In this document: piece by piece, positions 17,666 through 26,875 of the stretch
Layout of the letters: every line of letters begins with the position of its first letter
Numbering within the stretch: position 1 is the stretch's first letter
Origin: Mesorhizobium liriopis
GTDB taxonomy: Bacteria; Pseudomonadota; Alphaproteobacteria; Rhizobiales; Rhizobiaceae
DNA length: 64,000 nucleotides
Assembly: GCF_024053505.1 (NCBI RefSeq)
Contig: NZ_JAMXQS010000005.1
Location: 1-64,000, forward strand
Reading direction: 5' to 3'
Notes under the pieces: generated by a model
What the model was told of the DNA's origin: nothing
Database searches by the model: none
Seen by the model: the letters and a program-made list of their open reading frames with translations, nothing else
Made by a program: the position numbers and the translations under genes

Positions 17666-17947
17666 TTAATTACCTGTCGTCGTTGGAGTCCCCGGCACGG
17701 TTGGCTGGGGGGTCGGCGTCGGCGTCGGTTGCGTGACGCCACCAAAGTCCGGAAAGTCGATCGAAAAACCGGGCGAACTGCTGGAATCGTCGGCTTGTGC
17801 CGTCGCCTGCGAAAGCAGCCAGTTTCCATTGAGCGGATCGCCGCCGAGCGATGGATTGACCGGGCGATAAACGAGCTCCGAAGCCACTGCGCTTCCCGCA
17901 CCCGCCATGGTGCCAGCGAGAACCAGGCCCATCATCAAACGACGCAT
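17666..17947 (-). CDS. csgF: curli assembly protein CsgF
   Basis: A 93-residue secreted protein with a signal peptide ending near residue 20. The mature start (LVYRPVNPSLGGDPLNG, then WLLSQATAQ) matches the conserved CsgF N-terminus, the part that inserts into the CsgG pore. The C-terminus is a Pro-Thr-rich tail (PTPTPTPQPTVPGTP), unlike E. coli CsgF. The start at 17947 has a GGGAG site. CsgF couples secretion to nucleation at the cell surface. It is last in the minus-strand curli set. Confidence 0.85.
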   Translation of the reverse strand: MRRLMMGLVLAGTMAGAGSAVASELVYRPVNPSLGGDPLNGNWLLSQATAQADDSSSSPGFSIDFPDFGGVTQPTPTPTPQPTVPGTPTTTGN

Positions 17948-18028
17948 TGTTTCACTCCCAATTTCCAAATCACGATAGCCGAACGCGCGTGCTCCGCAAG
18001 CGCAGCCGGTCACTTCCCTGCCGTAAGG

Positions 18029-18631
18029 TTACTTCGGGATCACATACATGCGGCCCGGCACGATGACCACGGTGGTGTTCTGAAGCCCGCGCAAGCCGGT
18101 CGGCATCAGGTAGCGACCCGATTGTGGAGTCTGGATCGCGAGAACGTTCGAGTTCTGCGAGTCGCGCACGTCGAGTGCGCCGGCGAGATCGTTGCCCGCC
18201 TGCAGATAGGCGACGTTGTTGTCGTTGCCCGACACACCGACCATCTGGAAGTTGCGATTGCCCTTGCTCGCTTGGAGCACGTTGTTGTTGGTCCCGCCCT
18301 GCACGAGAAGCAGCGCCGAGTTCGCGCCCTCGATCGCCTGTACCGCGCGGTTGTTCAAGCCGGACTGCTGGATCAGCGACAGGCTGCTTGTTCCCTTCAC
18401 GGAAGAGTTCGCGGTGTTGTTCTCGCCGATCTGGGCGATGTTGGTGGTGGTCTGCGCCTCTCCGTTCACGAAAGGCATGATCGGTTGCATCAGCGCCGAA
18501 ACCTCAGCCGTGGCATTATCGGAATTGCGGACCAGAATATCCTCGGCTGATGCCGGAACAAGTGCGAGCCCGATGCTGAGCGAAGCGGCTGCAACGAGGC
18601 TCTTCAGCGCTATCTTTCCGGTCTTCGACAT
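18029..18631 (-). CDS. curlin-repeat protein, medium (CsgA/CsgB-like)
   Basis: A 200-residue secreted protein with a signal peptide ending near residue 29 (PASA). Four to five irregular curlin repeats follow (IAQIGENNTA, IQQSGLNNRA, LVQGGTNNNV, VSGNDNNVAYLQAGND). The start at 18631 has an AAGGGG site; an ATG two codons earlier is possible. The C-terminus (NTTVVIVPGRMYVIPK) is not a repeat. It lies between csgH and csgF. It could be a major or minor fibre subunit alongside the very long curlin upstream. Confidence 0.75.
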   Translation of the reverse strand: MSKTGKIALKSLVAAASLSIGLALVPASAEDILVRNSDNATAEVSALMQPIMPFVNGEAQTTTNIAQIGENNTANSSVKGTSSLSLIQQSGLNNRAVQAIEGANSALLLVQGGTNNNVLQASKGNRNFQMVGVSGNDNNVAYLQAGNDLAGALDVRDSQNSNVLAIQTPQSGRYLMPTGLRGLQNTTVVIVPGRMYVIPK

Positions 18632-18716
18632 CGTCATCCCCTTAATCTCTAGCGCCTTGGCGCCGAAGCTGGTGCCGCTCCCCAGCAGCCCGGGCCGAAT
18701 TACTATTCTCGCCGCG

Positions 18717-19121
18717 TCAGGTCCTGATCTCGGGCTCTCCGAGATCGATCTCCTTCGCGAGCCGGCAGAGCGGCTTGCCATCGGTGGCCGTCACCGTCAT
18801 CTCAACCGAAAGCTTGGCCGGACGGTCCACCGCCACCGTTCCACCCAGCTTTCCGCCGTTGAAATCGCCCGACTGGGCCGAAGCGCTTGTGCCCGAGGCG
18901 GACTGCTTCTTCACTGCGAGGCTGAAGTGCCCCGAAAGTTGTTCCGACGTTTCGATGAAGGGCCGAAGTACGGCGATCTCATTTCTGCCTACCTGGACGC
19001 CGCATGCCGAGATGCGGCTGTCGAGGCTTTCACCCGGAATGATTTGCTCCTTCATCGAAGCGTCGTCCGCCTGGGCGGCAAGGACAATGGCGCTGGCGAG
19101 GATGTTTGAAATCCAAGGCAT
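18717..19121 (-). CDS. csgH: CsgH-like curli chaperone/inhibitor
   Basis: A 134-residue secreted protein with a hydrophobic leader (about residues 1-17) and a compact beta-rich domain with two cysteines, one near residue 39 (ISACGVQV) and one near the C-terminus (KPLCRLAKEI). This layout fits CsgH, the alphaproteobacterial counterpart of the periplasmic amyloid inhibitor CsgC. The start at 19121 has a modest AGGATCGG site. It sits directly after the giant curlin gene, where a periplasmic inhibitor of early aggregation would be useful. Confidence 0.7.
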   Translation of the reverse strand: MPWISNILASAIVLAAQADDASMKEQIIPGESLDSRISACGVQVGRNEIAVLRPFIETSEQLSGHFSLAVKKQSASGTSASAQSGDFNGGKLGGTVAVDRPAKLSVEMTVTATDGKPLCRLAKEIDLGEPEIRT

Positions 19122-19155
19122 GATGCCGATCCTGATCGCTTGAGCGGGGAGGAAA

Positions 19156-19183
19156 GTGGGGCGCGCCATCCGACACGCCCCAC
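19156..19183 (-). terminator. hairpin after the giant curlin gene
   Basis: GTGGGGCG and CGCCCCAC form a perfect 8-bp stem with a 12-base loop, just past the giant curlin stop codon. On the minus strand it is followed by only three Ts, so it may be an attenuator or a stabilising 3' end rather than a full terminator. Confidence 0.45.
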
Positions 19184-19193
19184 CCTTAGGTGC

Positions 19194-22100
19194 TTACTTC
19201 TGCGAGACGATGGCGACGTTGCCGCGCCCCTGCTGGAAGACGACCGAGTTCTGGCCGCTGTTGCTCTGGGTGACCGAGGCGTAGTTCGCCACGCCGCCTG
19301 CGCCGTCTTGGATTACCAGCGAGTTGTTGGACGAACCCGACTGGTTGACCAAGGCGTAGCTCAGTTCGCCGGACTGCAGGACGGTCGAGTTCTGGCCCGC
19401 ACCGGTTTGCGAGATGAGAGCGCCCGACTTGTCGGCAGCCTGCACGATCAGCGAGGACGAACCGAGGCTCGCGACTTGCTGCGTGGTGGCGAAGTTTTCG
19501 TTGCCGCTCTGGATCGTGGCCGCAAGATTGGCCGCACCGCCCGACTGGGTGGTTTCAGCATAGTTCTTGTTACCGTTCTGCAGAACAGCAGCAGCAGAGG
19601 CTGCCGTCAGCGACTGCGAGGTCACTGAGCCGTTGCCCTTGCCGTTCTGGACCGTGCCGGCAATTGCGCCGATCGTGCCCGACTGGGAGTTGATCGACGC
19701 ATTGCCGTCACCGATCTGCACGGTTGCAGCGAGCGAGCCCACTGCGACCAGCTGCGAGTTGGTCGCGAAGTTGCCGTCGCCGGCCTGGACGATGCCAGCG
19801 GCAGAGGCGGTGGTGGGCAGGCTTAGCGCAGGTAGTTCGGGCAGCGTACCCTTCGGCAGATCAGCAACATTGCCATTGATCTTGAGAAGCGTCTGACCAA
19901 CTGGGTCAGGTGTACCTTTCTTCGTGGGGATGCCCAAGAAAGGCTTCGTACCACTGTTGAGCCGTGTAACCAGCGCCACATCTCCGGAATAGTTAACCTT
20001 CTCTGGAATAAAGACCTGCCCAACCTGACTGTTGCTGGCAAAATTGTCGTTGCCGAACTGTGCAACGGCAGCCACTGAGTCAGTGGCAGGTGCCGCATCG
20101 GTACCGCTTGCTTTGATTGCTCCCCACTCGACATAGGTAGTGGAACCAAAGATTGGCAGAACCGCCACTTGTCCGCCCTTGCTCAGTTCATAGCTGACAG
20201 TCTGGAACTCACCCTGCGTGTTGAACGCCTGGTTCCGGCTGCCCGCCTGAAGCACGCCAGCCGTCACGCCCGAGCTCTTCGCCTGCTGTGTGTTGACCGC
20301 GAGGTTGCCTGCACCGAACTGTGCGATGGTCGCATCCGAGTCGATCACGCCGAGTTGGTTGTTGAAGGCTAGATTGCCGACACCACCCTGCAGGATCAAC
20401 GCCGAGAGGTCGCTGCCCTTGGACTGCGTGTTCCAGCCGCCATTGTCTTCGCCGAACTGGACGATCGTCGCATCGGCCGAACCACCCACGCTATCCTGCG
20501 AGTTCTGACCGTAGTTGTCGACGCCACCTTGGATGATCAATGCATCAGCGCCGTTTCCGGCGAGTTGGATGTTCACGCCCTCATTGTCGGCACCGAACTG
20601 TGCGATACGGGCCTCGTTGAAGGTGCCTTCCGACTGGTTGTTGGTTGCCGTGTTGTCGGCACCGAGCTGCAGAACGTCAGCGGCGTTCTTGGTGCCGCCC
20701 GACTGCAGGTTGGTCGCCACGTTGTCCACGCCGCCCTGAACGATGCGGCCCTGCTTATCCGAGCCGCCCGTCTGAAGGTTGAAGCCCTCATTGCCGAAAC
20801 CGAGCTGGACGATGCCGGCTGCGTTGTTCGAACCGTCTGCAATCTGGATGTTCGTGCCCTTGTTGCCGGCGCCGAGCTGAAGAATGTCGGCGGTGTTCGA
20901 AGTGCCTTCGCTCTGAAGGTTGAAGCCGGTGTTGCCGACGCCACCCTGAACGATATTGGCTTCATGGCCAGCGAAACCGGTCGAACCCTGATAGTCCATC
21001 TGCGAGTTGGTTGCAGTATTGTCTGCACCGACCTGCAGGATGCCGGCCTCGTTGCCATTGCCCGCACTTCCGCCTTGACGACGCATATTCGTGCCGGTGT
21101 TGTTCGAGCCGAACTGCGCGATGTTCGAGACGTGGCTCGTGCCGCCTTCAGCCAGGTTGAACGCCTTGTTGTCCTCGCCGCCCTGAACGATGTTGGCTTC
21201 CGACAGCTGCCCATCGTCCTGCGAGTTGACGGCAAGATTGCCTTCACCCAGCTGAAGCACGCTGGCCGACTGGTTGAGGTTGTAGCCGTTGTTGTGGAAG
21301 CCACCGGTCTGGCTGTTGTAGGCTTGGTTGTCCGAGCCAAGCTGCAGCGTGCTGGCGGTGTTGCCCGCGCCACCGTTCTTGCCGCCCGACTGAGTGTTCA
21401 CCGCCGTATTGTGGATGCCGCCTTGAACGATCGTCGAGGAAAGGTTGCTTGCCACCTCGCCGGAGATGCCAGCGTCCTGCGCGTTCACCGCGAGATTGCC
21501 GGCACCGAACTGCGTGATCGAGGCGCCGGAATTCTTCAGATTGGCCTGAGTGCTGTAGGCTTCGTTGCCATTGCCGACCTGCAACGTGCCGGTCTTTGCG
21601 GAAGCAACCTTGGTCTGACCACTGGCAGCGACATTGTCGCGGCCAAGCTGCAGCACATCCGAGCGAGCGTCCTTCGAGTTATCCTGCGTGCTGTCTGCGC
21701 CGTTGTTCAGGCCGACCTGCGTGATGTTGGCGCGCGAGTCGTTCGAGTTCGTTTGACCGACTACGGCAACGTTCTTGCTGCCGCCCTGCATGATGCCGGA
21801 GAAGTTCGCATCGCCGCCCGTCTGGGTGTTGAAAGCGAAGTTGCCGACCGTGTCGAACGGATTGAGCTGAATGATGCCTGCGTCGTGGCCCTTGGCGCCC
21901 GGTGCCGTCTGCTGCTCGTTCTGTCCGAAGTTCTGGTAACCGCCCTGGAAGATCGTGCCGCGATTGTTGTCGCCCGACTGCAGGAACTTGTTGACTGCGT
22001 TGCGCTCGCCGAACTGTGCGATGCCGGCCGTGTTGTGACCAAGCTGCAGGAACTGGTCGCCGACGAAGTTGTAGCTGCCACGCTGCATCACGCCGAGCGT

Positions 22101-22325
22101 GTTGGAACCATTCTGCGCTGCAGCGGCGGCGCCATTGGAAGTCAGAGGCGCGAAGACGTTGGCCGTGCCGTACTGATAGATGAAGCCTTCGTTAGAGCCG
22201 ACCTGGCCAAGATAGGCATAGTTGCTGTTGTCGCGCTGTCCAATGAAGCCTGTATTGCCGGCAGCATGAGCCGCCCCGGCAAGCGTCACCAGTGCGACGC
22301 CAGCCAGCAAGCTGGAACGTAGCAT
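19194..22325 (-). CDS. giant curlin-repeat amyloid protein (about 1043 residues)
   Basis: A 1043-residue secreted protein with a signal peptide (MLRSSLLAGVALV, cleaved near AHA at 21). The rest is a long array of curlin-like repeats of about 20-25 residues, pattern A-x-I-x-Q-x-G-x-x-N-x-A-x-N-x-Q. I count roughly forty Q-x-G-x-x-N units. A non-repeat insert of about 130 residues around residues 730-860 splits the array. CsgA has about 150 residues and five repeats, so one chain here could form several CsgA lengths of beta-helix. The start at 22325 has a GGGAGAG site. It is on the same strand as csgG, csgH and csgF, so CsgG-dependent secretion is likely. Confidence 0.85.
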   Translation of the reverse strand: MLRSSLLAGVALVTLAGAAHAAGNTGFIGQRDNSNYAYLGQVGSNEGFIYQYGTANVFAPLTSNGAAAAAQNGSNTLGVMQRGSYNFVGDQFLQLGHNTAGIAQFGERNAVNKFLQSGDNNRGTIFQGGYQNFGQNEQQTAPGAKGHDAGIIQLNPFDTVGNFAFNTQTGGDANFSGIMQGGSKNVAVVGQTNSNDSRANITQVGLNNGADSTQDNSKDARSDVLQLGRDNVAASGQTKVASAKTGTLQVGNGNEAYSTQANLKNSGASITQFGAGNLAVNAQDAGISGEVASNLSSTIVQGGIHNTAVNTQSGGKNGGAGNTASTLQLGSDNQAYNSQTGGFHNNGYNLNQSASVLQLGEGNLAVNSQDDGQLSEANIVQGGEDNKAFNLAEGGTSHVSNIAQFGSNNTGTNMRRQGGSAGNGNEAGILQVGADNTATNSQMDYQGSTGFAGHEANIVQGGVGNTGFNLQSEGTSNTADILQLGAGNKGTNIQIADGSNNAAGIVQLGFGNEGFNLQTGGSDKQGRIVQGGVDNVATNLQSGGTKNAADVLQLGADNTATNNQSEGTFNEARIAQFGADNEGVNIQLAGNGADALIIQGGVDNYGQNSQDSVGGSADATIVQFGEDNGGWNTQSKGSDLSALILQGGVGNLAFNNQLGVIDSDATIAQFGAGNLAVNTQQAKSSGVTAGVLQAGSRNQAFNTQGEFQTVSYELSKGGQVAVLPIFGSTTYVEWGAIKASGTDAAPATDSVAAVAQFGNDNFASNSQVGQVFIPEKVNYSGDVALVTRLNSGTKPFLGIPTKKGTPDPVGQTLLKINGNVADLPKGTLPELPALSLPTTASAAGIVQAGDGNFATNSQLVAVGSLAATVQIGDGNASINSQSGTIGAIAGTVQNGKGNGSVTSQSLTAASAAAVLQNGNKNYAETTQSGGAANLAATIQSGNENFATTQQVASLGSSSLIVQAADKSGALISQTGAGQNSTVLQSGELSYALVNQSGSSNNSLVIQDGAGGVANYASVTQSNSGQNSVVFQQGRGNVAIVSQK

Positions 22326-22786
22326 GAGTCTCTCCCTCAAACTTTCAAAAAGCAGAGCAACCCCTTGCCCTGCCACCCCCACGCCGACACCCCGTCAGCG
22401 CGTTAACAACTCAGCAACTATCATCGGCAGATTGAATGACGCAAGGGAAATAAGTTACCGAATTCTTAATTGGTAAACTGCTGTTGAGAAATCAGGTCGA
22501 TCGTCAAAATCCAGAGATCGGCGAGCACGGATTTTGTGAATTCAGGCCGTGTAGATTTCAGCCATTTGGATGATGGTAATCATCCATTCAATATGCGACT
22601 TGGCACGAAACGAATAAATCGACTCCTTTAGCGAATCGAAGCGCACAGATTTTGCAGATCACTCAAATCTAAAAGCACGAAAACTCCTGCCATCTGGATT
22701 GATTCAACAATCCAGCCACACAGCAGAACTTCCTACTGCCGCTCAGCCTAAAATTAGCGTTTCAGCCTAGCCGGTGAAGGCATCGA
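22326..22786. other. 461-bp non-coding region upstream of the giant curlin gene
   Basis: A stretch of lower GC than its neighbours, with many stops in all frames. It separates csgG from the giant curlin gene and should hold the curlin promoter. I see no clear promoter boxes, repeats or RNA gene in it. Confidence 0.5.
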
Positions 22787-23662
22787 CTAACTTTGCGGCT
22801 TTCCAGGTTGAGAGCGAGGCAGCGCGCGCTGGTAGGTCTTACCGAACTCGCTGACGAGAGCCATGCCCCGCGCGGGGTCCTCAAGCTTCCACAGCCCCTT
22901 CTTCACACCCTCCATGATGAGCGAATAGACGGCGAGTTCGATCGCTTCACGCACCGCAAGATGGCCGGGATCGTTGTAGGAAGTCCCGAGTTCGATTTCG
23001 AGAAGCTCGGCAGGCGCTGCAAACTTGTAGGCGCCACCTCGTGCCATGAATGAATAGATCTGTTTGGAGGTCGTCGTCGAGACAAGGATTTCGCCGTTCT
23101 GTACGCTCACCGCGCGCAGGGCCACTGTGACCAAATCGGAGCGGTAGCTCACATCCCCGCCGATGCCCAGATACTTGGCACCCGCACCGCCGGTCCGCTC
23201 GTTGGAATCGTAGCCGACGATGCCCCCTTCGAGGATCAAGCCTGCGAATCGTACTGGAGGCAATGCACCGCCGGCGCTGCCGCCATAGGCGCGCTGGGTG
23301 TTTTCGATCAGGGTCCGCTCCTGCACGAGGTTCTTCAAGCCCGAGCGCTCGACAACACGAAACCAACGTCCCTGCCCTGCCGACTTCAGAACATCGACGA
23401 GGATGTTGGCCCCGCCCTGCGTCACCGCGCGACTGTATTCCGCAAAGCTCTCGTTCGGCTTTGCCTGACCAGTCAGATCGGGGAAATCATAAACGGCGAC
23501 ATCGACAGCCTGCGCAGGCGGCGGCACGTCCTCGATGCGCTTGGTCGTGCGCGTCATCGATTCCAGCTTGGCCGGCGGCGTTGCCAACTGTTGCCCCGTC
23601 TGGCACCCAGCCACAAGCACACTGGCCGCCGTCAGAGCGGCAGCCGCTTTCAAGAAACCCAT
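22787..23662 (-). CDS. csgG: curli secretion channel lipoprotein CsgG
   Basis: A 291-residue outer-membrane lipoprotein with a lipobox LVAGC (cysteine 20). Family features are VAVYDFPDLTGQ, a GRWFRVVERSGLKNLVQER block, and GGIVGYDSNERTGGAGAKYLG leading into the transmembrane-hairpin region. CsgG forms the nonameric pore for curlin export, with CsgF plugging in from outside. It is upstream of the giant curlin gene on the same strand. CsgE, the periplasmic adaptor in enterobacteria, is not found in the window. Confidence 0.9.
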   Translation of the reverse strand: MGFLKAAAALTAASVLVAGCQTGQQLATPPAKLESMTRTTKRIEDVPPPAQAVDVAVYDFPDLTGQAKPNESFAEYSRAVTQGGANILVDVLKSAGQGRWFRVVERSGLKNLVQERTLIENTQRAYGGSAGGALPPVRFAGLILEGGIVGYDSNERTGGAGAKYLGIGGDVSYRSDLVTVALRAVSVQNGEILVSTTTSKQIYSFMARGGAYKFAAPAELLEIELGTSYNDPGHLAVREAIELAVYSLIMEGVKKGLWKLEDPARGMALVSEFGKTYQRALPRSQPGKPQS

Positions 23663-23952
23663 CGCTTACCCCCTCCACACCAACCTGCCGTTCGGACCCC
23701 ACATCCCGGCAAATGGCGGAAACAGCCTCCCCTTAGGTCAACCTTGCGACATAAGACAAGTCGCAGATCGCTGAGACTTAATTGATATACACCGCGACTG
23801 CACTTCTTGTGGCAGTCCAGCAACAACCATTGCCTCACCAAAGGATTGGTTCAGCCCTCATATAAGCACGACTCTACTGGTGGAGCGCTAGAAAGAACTA
23901 CCGACAGAGTTAATTTTGGCAAATACGGAGGAGGTCGCGAGAACGGCGCCTT

Positions 23953-24303
23953 CTACTGACGGACCACTCCACGCCCAACATTGGGCAACTGCGAATCAGC
24001 TGCGGCAGGCGAAAGCGCCACGGCGACGCCAGCCCCTACATCCGGAAAGGCAATTCTTACTGCCTGCGGAACGATCGGTGTCTGAGCTGCCTTCCTGCGG
24101 ATCACCTTACGCGCAGGTGGCGCGGCGGGGCGTGGCCGTGCATCCGATGGCACCTGAGGAATGTAGGCGCCAGCACCTTCACGGTTCAGGCCCGGCCGTG
24201 CGCTCTGGCTCTGATCGAGCTGCCGGATATAAACCTCGGCTTCGACCGGGCATGGTGCGGAAAAGCTCGCCGCAACCACTACGGCGCAAAACACCGTCTT
24301 CAT
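23953..24303 (-). CDS. small secreted protein of unknown function next to curli genes
   Basis: A 116-residue protein with a signal peptide (MKTVFCAVVVAASFSAPC, ending near EAE) that I do not recognise. The mature part starts VYIRQLDQSQSA, which loosely recalls curlin strands and the AYISQID start of the small curlin at 17226. A proline- and basic-rich centre and a hydrophobic IAFPDVGAGVAVALS segment follow. An ATG at 24312 with a GGGAGG site is an alternative start. The location upstream of csgG suggests a part in curli biogenesis, but this is only context. Confidence 0.5.
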   Translation of the reverse strand: MKTVFCAVVVAASFSAPCPVEAEVYIRQLDQSQSARPGLNREGAGAYIPQVPSDARPRPAAPPARKVIRRKAAQTPIVPQAVRIAFPDVGAGVAVALSPAAADSQLPNVGRGVVRQ

Positions 24304-24510
24304 TCCGCCCATGCCTCCCTCTTCGATAACACGTTCCATGTCAGCATCGACAAACGCTGTCAAAGCGCCGTGCGACGGTTTTCTTGAGCAGACGTTCGAA
24401 CAATTGCGTCATGCGTAGTTTGACATTTGCAGATGTGGGTGGCTTCCGTAAGGGAGATGGATGAGGACGCCAGCGCATCGCATCGCATCGGTCAGCGGTT
24501 GGGGAGAGTG

Positions 24511-25164
24511 ATGTCGAGGAAATTGGTTCGAGCATTCGGAGCCGTAGCACTGCTTGGTACGCTTCTCGCAACACCGGTCTTCGCGCAAACCGCGCGAGGC
24601 GAGAAAAACATTCAACCCATCGTGCCCGACCGCGAAGTTGGCTTGCCCGATCAAGAGCCACGCGAGCCATCGCCAGCGCCGCTCAAGGATGCGGTACGTC
24701 CGCCCGAGGCTCGACCAGCACCTCCGAAGTCAGAAACACCTTCAGCTCCTCGGGCGGTTAACACGGCACCGGCTGGCGAATGGAAACGCGAATGTGCGGA
24801 AAAGACATCGGGCAAGGAGAACTGCCAAGCGATCTTCCGTGCGGTGGTTGGCAATCAGATCGCATTGGTGCTTGCGGTTGCGAAGCATGAGAATGGTACG
24901 TCACGGTTCCAGTTGGCGGTGCCGCTCGGCATTTCGGTTCCGGAGGGGATCGAGGTGAAACTTGGCGGCTACACGGCCAAGTTTCCAATTAGCCGCTGCA
25001 CTGCTCAAGGATGCCTGGTAGAAGAGATAGCTCCCAGCGCATTTATCGAAAGCCTACAGAACGGCAATCGAGGCGACGTCCTTGTCAGGACGCCAAATGG
25101 CCAGTCGATTAATCTACCCCTGAGCGGGCAAGGCTATAAAATTATCACCGCTGATAATACTTAG
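24511..25164 (+). CDS. invasion-associated locus B (IalB) family protein
   Basis: A 217-residue secreted protein. The signal peptide ends near PVFAQ (residue 28), a proline-rich linker covers about 35-90, and an IalB domain follows (WKRECAEKTSGKENCQAIFR, VPLGISVPEGIEVKLGG, CTAQGCLVEE). IalB-type proteins are periplasmic or envelope proteins common in Hyphomicrobiales, with an invasion link in Bartonella; the biochemical role is not established. The start at 24511 is set by the GGGGAGAGTG site. It is divergent from the small secreted gene at 23953. Confidence 0.82.
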   Translation: MSRKLVRAFGAVALLGTLLATPVFAQTARGEKNIQPIVPDREVGLPDQEPREPSPAPLKDAVRPPEARPAPPKSETPSAPRAVNTAPAGEWKRECAEKTSGKENCQAIFRAVVGNQIALVLAVAKHENGTSRFQLAVPLGISVPEGIEVKLGGYTAKFPISRCTAQGCLVEEIAPSAFIESLQNGNRGDVLVRTPNGQSINLPLSGQGYKIITADNT

Positions 25165-25339
25165 GCATTCGGGTCTTGGGTCACCTCCACACAAGTGCTC
25201 AACACGCGTGAGGGTTAAGTCGCTTCAGGCGCGCATCGACTCTGGGAATGCAAGCCGTACGTGCAGCCAACATCTCCAGCGACTCGGATCAGCCATTTCT
25301 AACCAAGATAAGTGACACGTGGGATTGGAGGCACGTCTG

Positions 25340-25642
25340 ATGAGTGCGTTTCCTCAAGGCACCGTGCACGAGGCAGCGGATGACGTGCAGGCCGCCTTGC
25401 GAGCCGACCCGCAGGTCTATGCTCTGTGGGGTGGCCTGACACCGCTGGGCCGCAACGAGTTCCTGTGCTGGATTGACGATGCAAAGCAGCCGAAGACCCG
25501 CCTGCGCCGTATCGAGCGAACGAAAGACGAGTTGCAGGAGGGAAAGAAGCGGCCCTGCTGCTGGGCAGGCTGCATTCACCGCACCGACAAGGCACCCGGC
25601 AAGTGGCAGCAAGCGGTTCTGATCGATCAGAAGCGCAGGTGA
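25340..25642 (+). CDS. YdeI/OmpD-associated family protein (truncated form)
   Basis: A 100-residue cytoplasmic protein matching the C-terminal helical part of the YdeI/OmpD-associated family (ALWGGLTPLGRNEFLCWIDD, then TRLRRIERTKDELQEGKKRP). The ending CCWAGCIHR is also typical of the short rhizobial version. Its function is unknown. A good GGAGG site precedes the ATG at 25340; a GTG at 25319 is less likely. Confidence 0.72.
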   Translation: MSAFPQGTVHEAADDVQAALRADPQVYALWGGLTPLGRNEFLCWIDDAKQPKTRLRRIERTKDELQEGKKRPCCWAGCIHRTDKAPGKWQQAVLIDQKRR

Positions 25643-25728
25643 CAGCGCATTTCCGTATGCGAAGCGCGCTGTAGGCGTACCATCAAGAGCCTATCTCGAG
25701 AGATCGCCCCAACCCGTTATCGCTCCCG

Positions 25729-26058
25729 CTACCTCCGGGGCGAAGTCCGTGCGGTAAGCTTGTTTCCATCCGGATCACGCAGATAGGCGACGAACGAGCC
25801 GTTCGCACGCTCGGTGGGTGGGCTTTCGATCGCGGCGCCACCTTCTGTCATACTAGATGCATGCGATGCGACAATTCCTTTAGGGCTTCGTGCGGCCGAA
25901 CTGATGGCTTCGCCATTAACCGGGTGGCCCGCTTGCCAAAGCATCATTAGCTCGGTTGGTCGATTGGAACCCCTACCGAAGGATATGCTAAGTAGTGGCG
26001 GTAACCCCCTGCAAGCTGTTGCCAGCGGGCGACCCTGCCGCTCCCTACTAAACTCCAT
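25729..26058 (-). pseudogene. glyoxalase/VOC-family remnant lacking its N-terminus
   Basis: The C-terminal part of a VOC protein is readable: a SFGRGSNRPTELM strand, an AISSAARSPKGI segment and the ending GSFVAYLRDPDGNKLTA. The first 50 or so residues of the family are absent; upstream codons (MEFSRERQGRP) are not VOC-like. The break lies near 26060-26080, next to the repeat at 26081. Confidence 0.65.
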
Positions 26059-26080
26059 GGCGGGTGGCGGGCCTGCAGCA

Positions 26081-26104
26081 ATTATCCAACTGCAACTTAC
26101 TTAG
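26081..26104. repeat. direct repeat copy 1 (24 bp)
   Basis: ATTATCCAACTGCAACTTAC and the next four bases recur at 26541-26564 with one mismatch, one single-base indel and a last-base change. The copy abuts the broken VOC gene and could mark an insertion or deletion junction. Confidence 0.45.
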
Positions 26105-26540
26105 CAGGGCAGCGCATCGTCCATTTCGGCTGAATGGCAACCCGCTGACAATCCGTTGCCGGCTCGCAACCCTGTCGTGGACTTCTCGCTCACGAGTGAC
26201 ATCATGCTTCGTTTCAAACCGCCGGCACAGCAACGTTTGTTGTGACGGTATCCGGCATCGAGCCGACGCCAGCCACCGCCTATCGGGAAGTGGCGAAATG
26301 GCAGGAGACAATCAGCGCACGCGGTTGAGCGCAAGGTGGCACAATTGATTTTTCACCACGTCCTAAATCATACGATTTGGGATATGAGCGTTCTGGACAC
26401 GGGATTTCATCCATCAACCAGGGGGCTGATTGCAACGGGTTGCAGCGCAAGCGATGGAGAACATCACATGCAACTGCTACAAAATTGCGAACACCTTCAA
26501 TATTATACCAATGATTCATGCAAGAATAACAATTAGAGCG
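26105..26540. other. gene-free stretch between the two 24-bp repeats
   Basis: No convincing gene is seen. Short readings on both strands lack ribosome sites and family features. The base composition drops toward 26500. Confidence 0.4.
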
Positions 26541-26564
26541 ATTATCCAACCGCAATTACTTAAT
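26541..26564. repeat. direct repeat copy 2 (24 bp)
   Basis: Near-identical to 26081-26104 in the same orientation, 460 bp away. It is followed by about 110 bp of very AT-rich sequence and then about 200 bp without a recognisable gene before the TetR gene. Confidence 0.45.
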
Positions 26565-26875
26565 CCTTCTAGTAATTTATAATCTGTTAATATATTATTT
26601 TTCTATCATTTAATGAGAAAAATAAACAAATCAACTGGGATGCGGTTGTAAGGTATTAAATTCTTGCGCATAATTTTATTTTTTATCTACCACACTCCCA
26701 ATGGCTTGTGGGGAGCCACACCCTGACTGACCAGTTCTCGAAGGGACACATGAGGGGCGAAGAAAGCGTCAAACGCGACCCTTCCTCAGTTTCAACGATT
26801 GAAATCTGACTATATAGTCGTGTTTCGACCTGCGAAAGTGAGATAGCCACACTTCTCAAAAATGCCTGATCATTC

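Noticed and set aside
20529-22322. A 597-codon open frame on the plus strand opposite the giant curlin gene
   Set aside because: It mirrors the repeat codons of the curlin gene, has no ribosome site and gives a low-complexity Val/Ala/Asp protein. It is a shadow frame.
19194-22325. CRISPR-like or tandem DNA repeat array
   Set aside because: The periodicity is at the protein level (about 20-25 residues) with variable DNA; there are no identical direct repeats with unique spacers.
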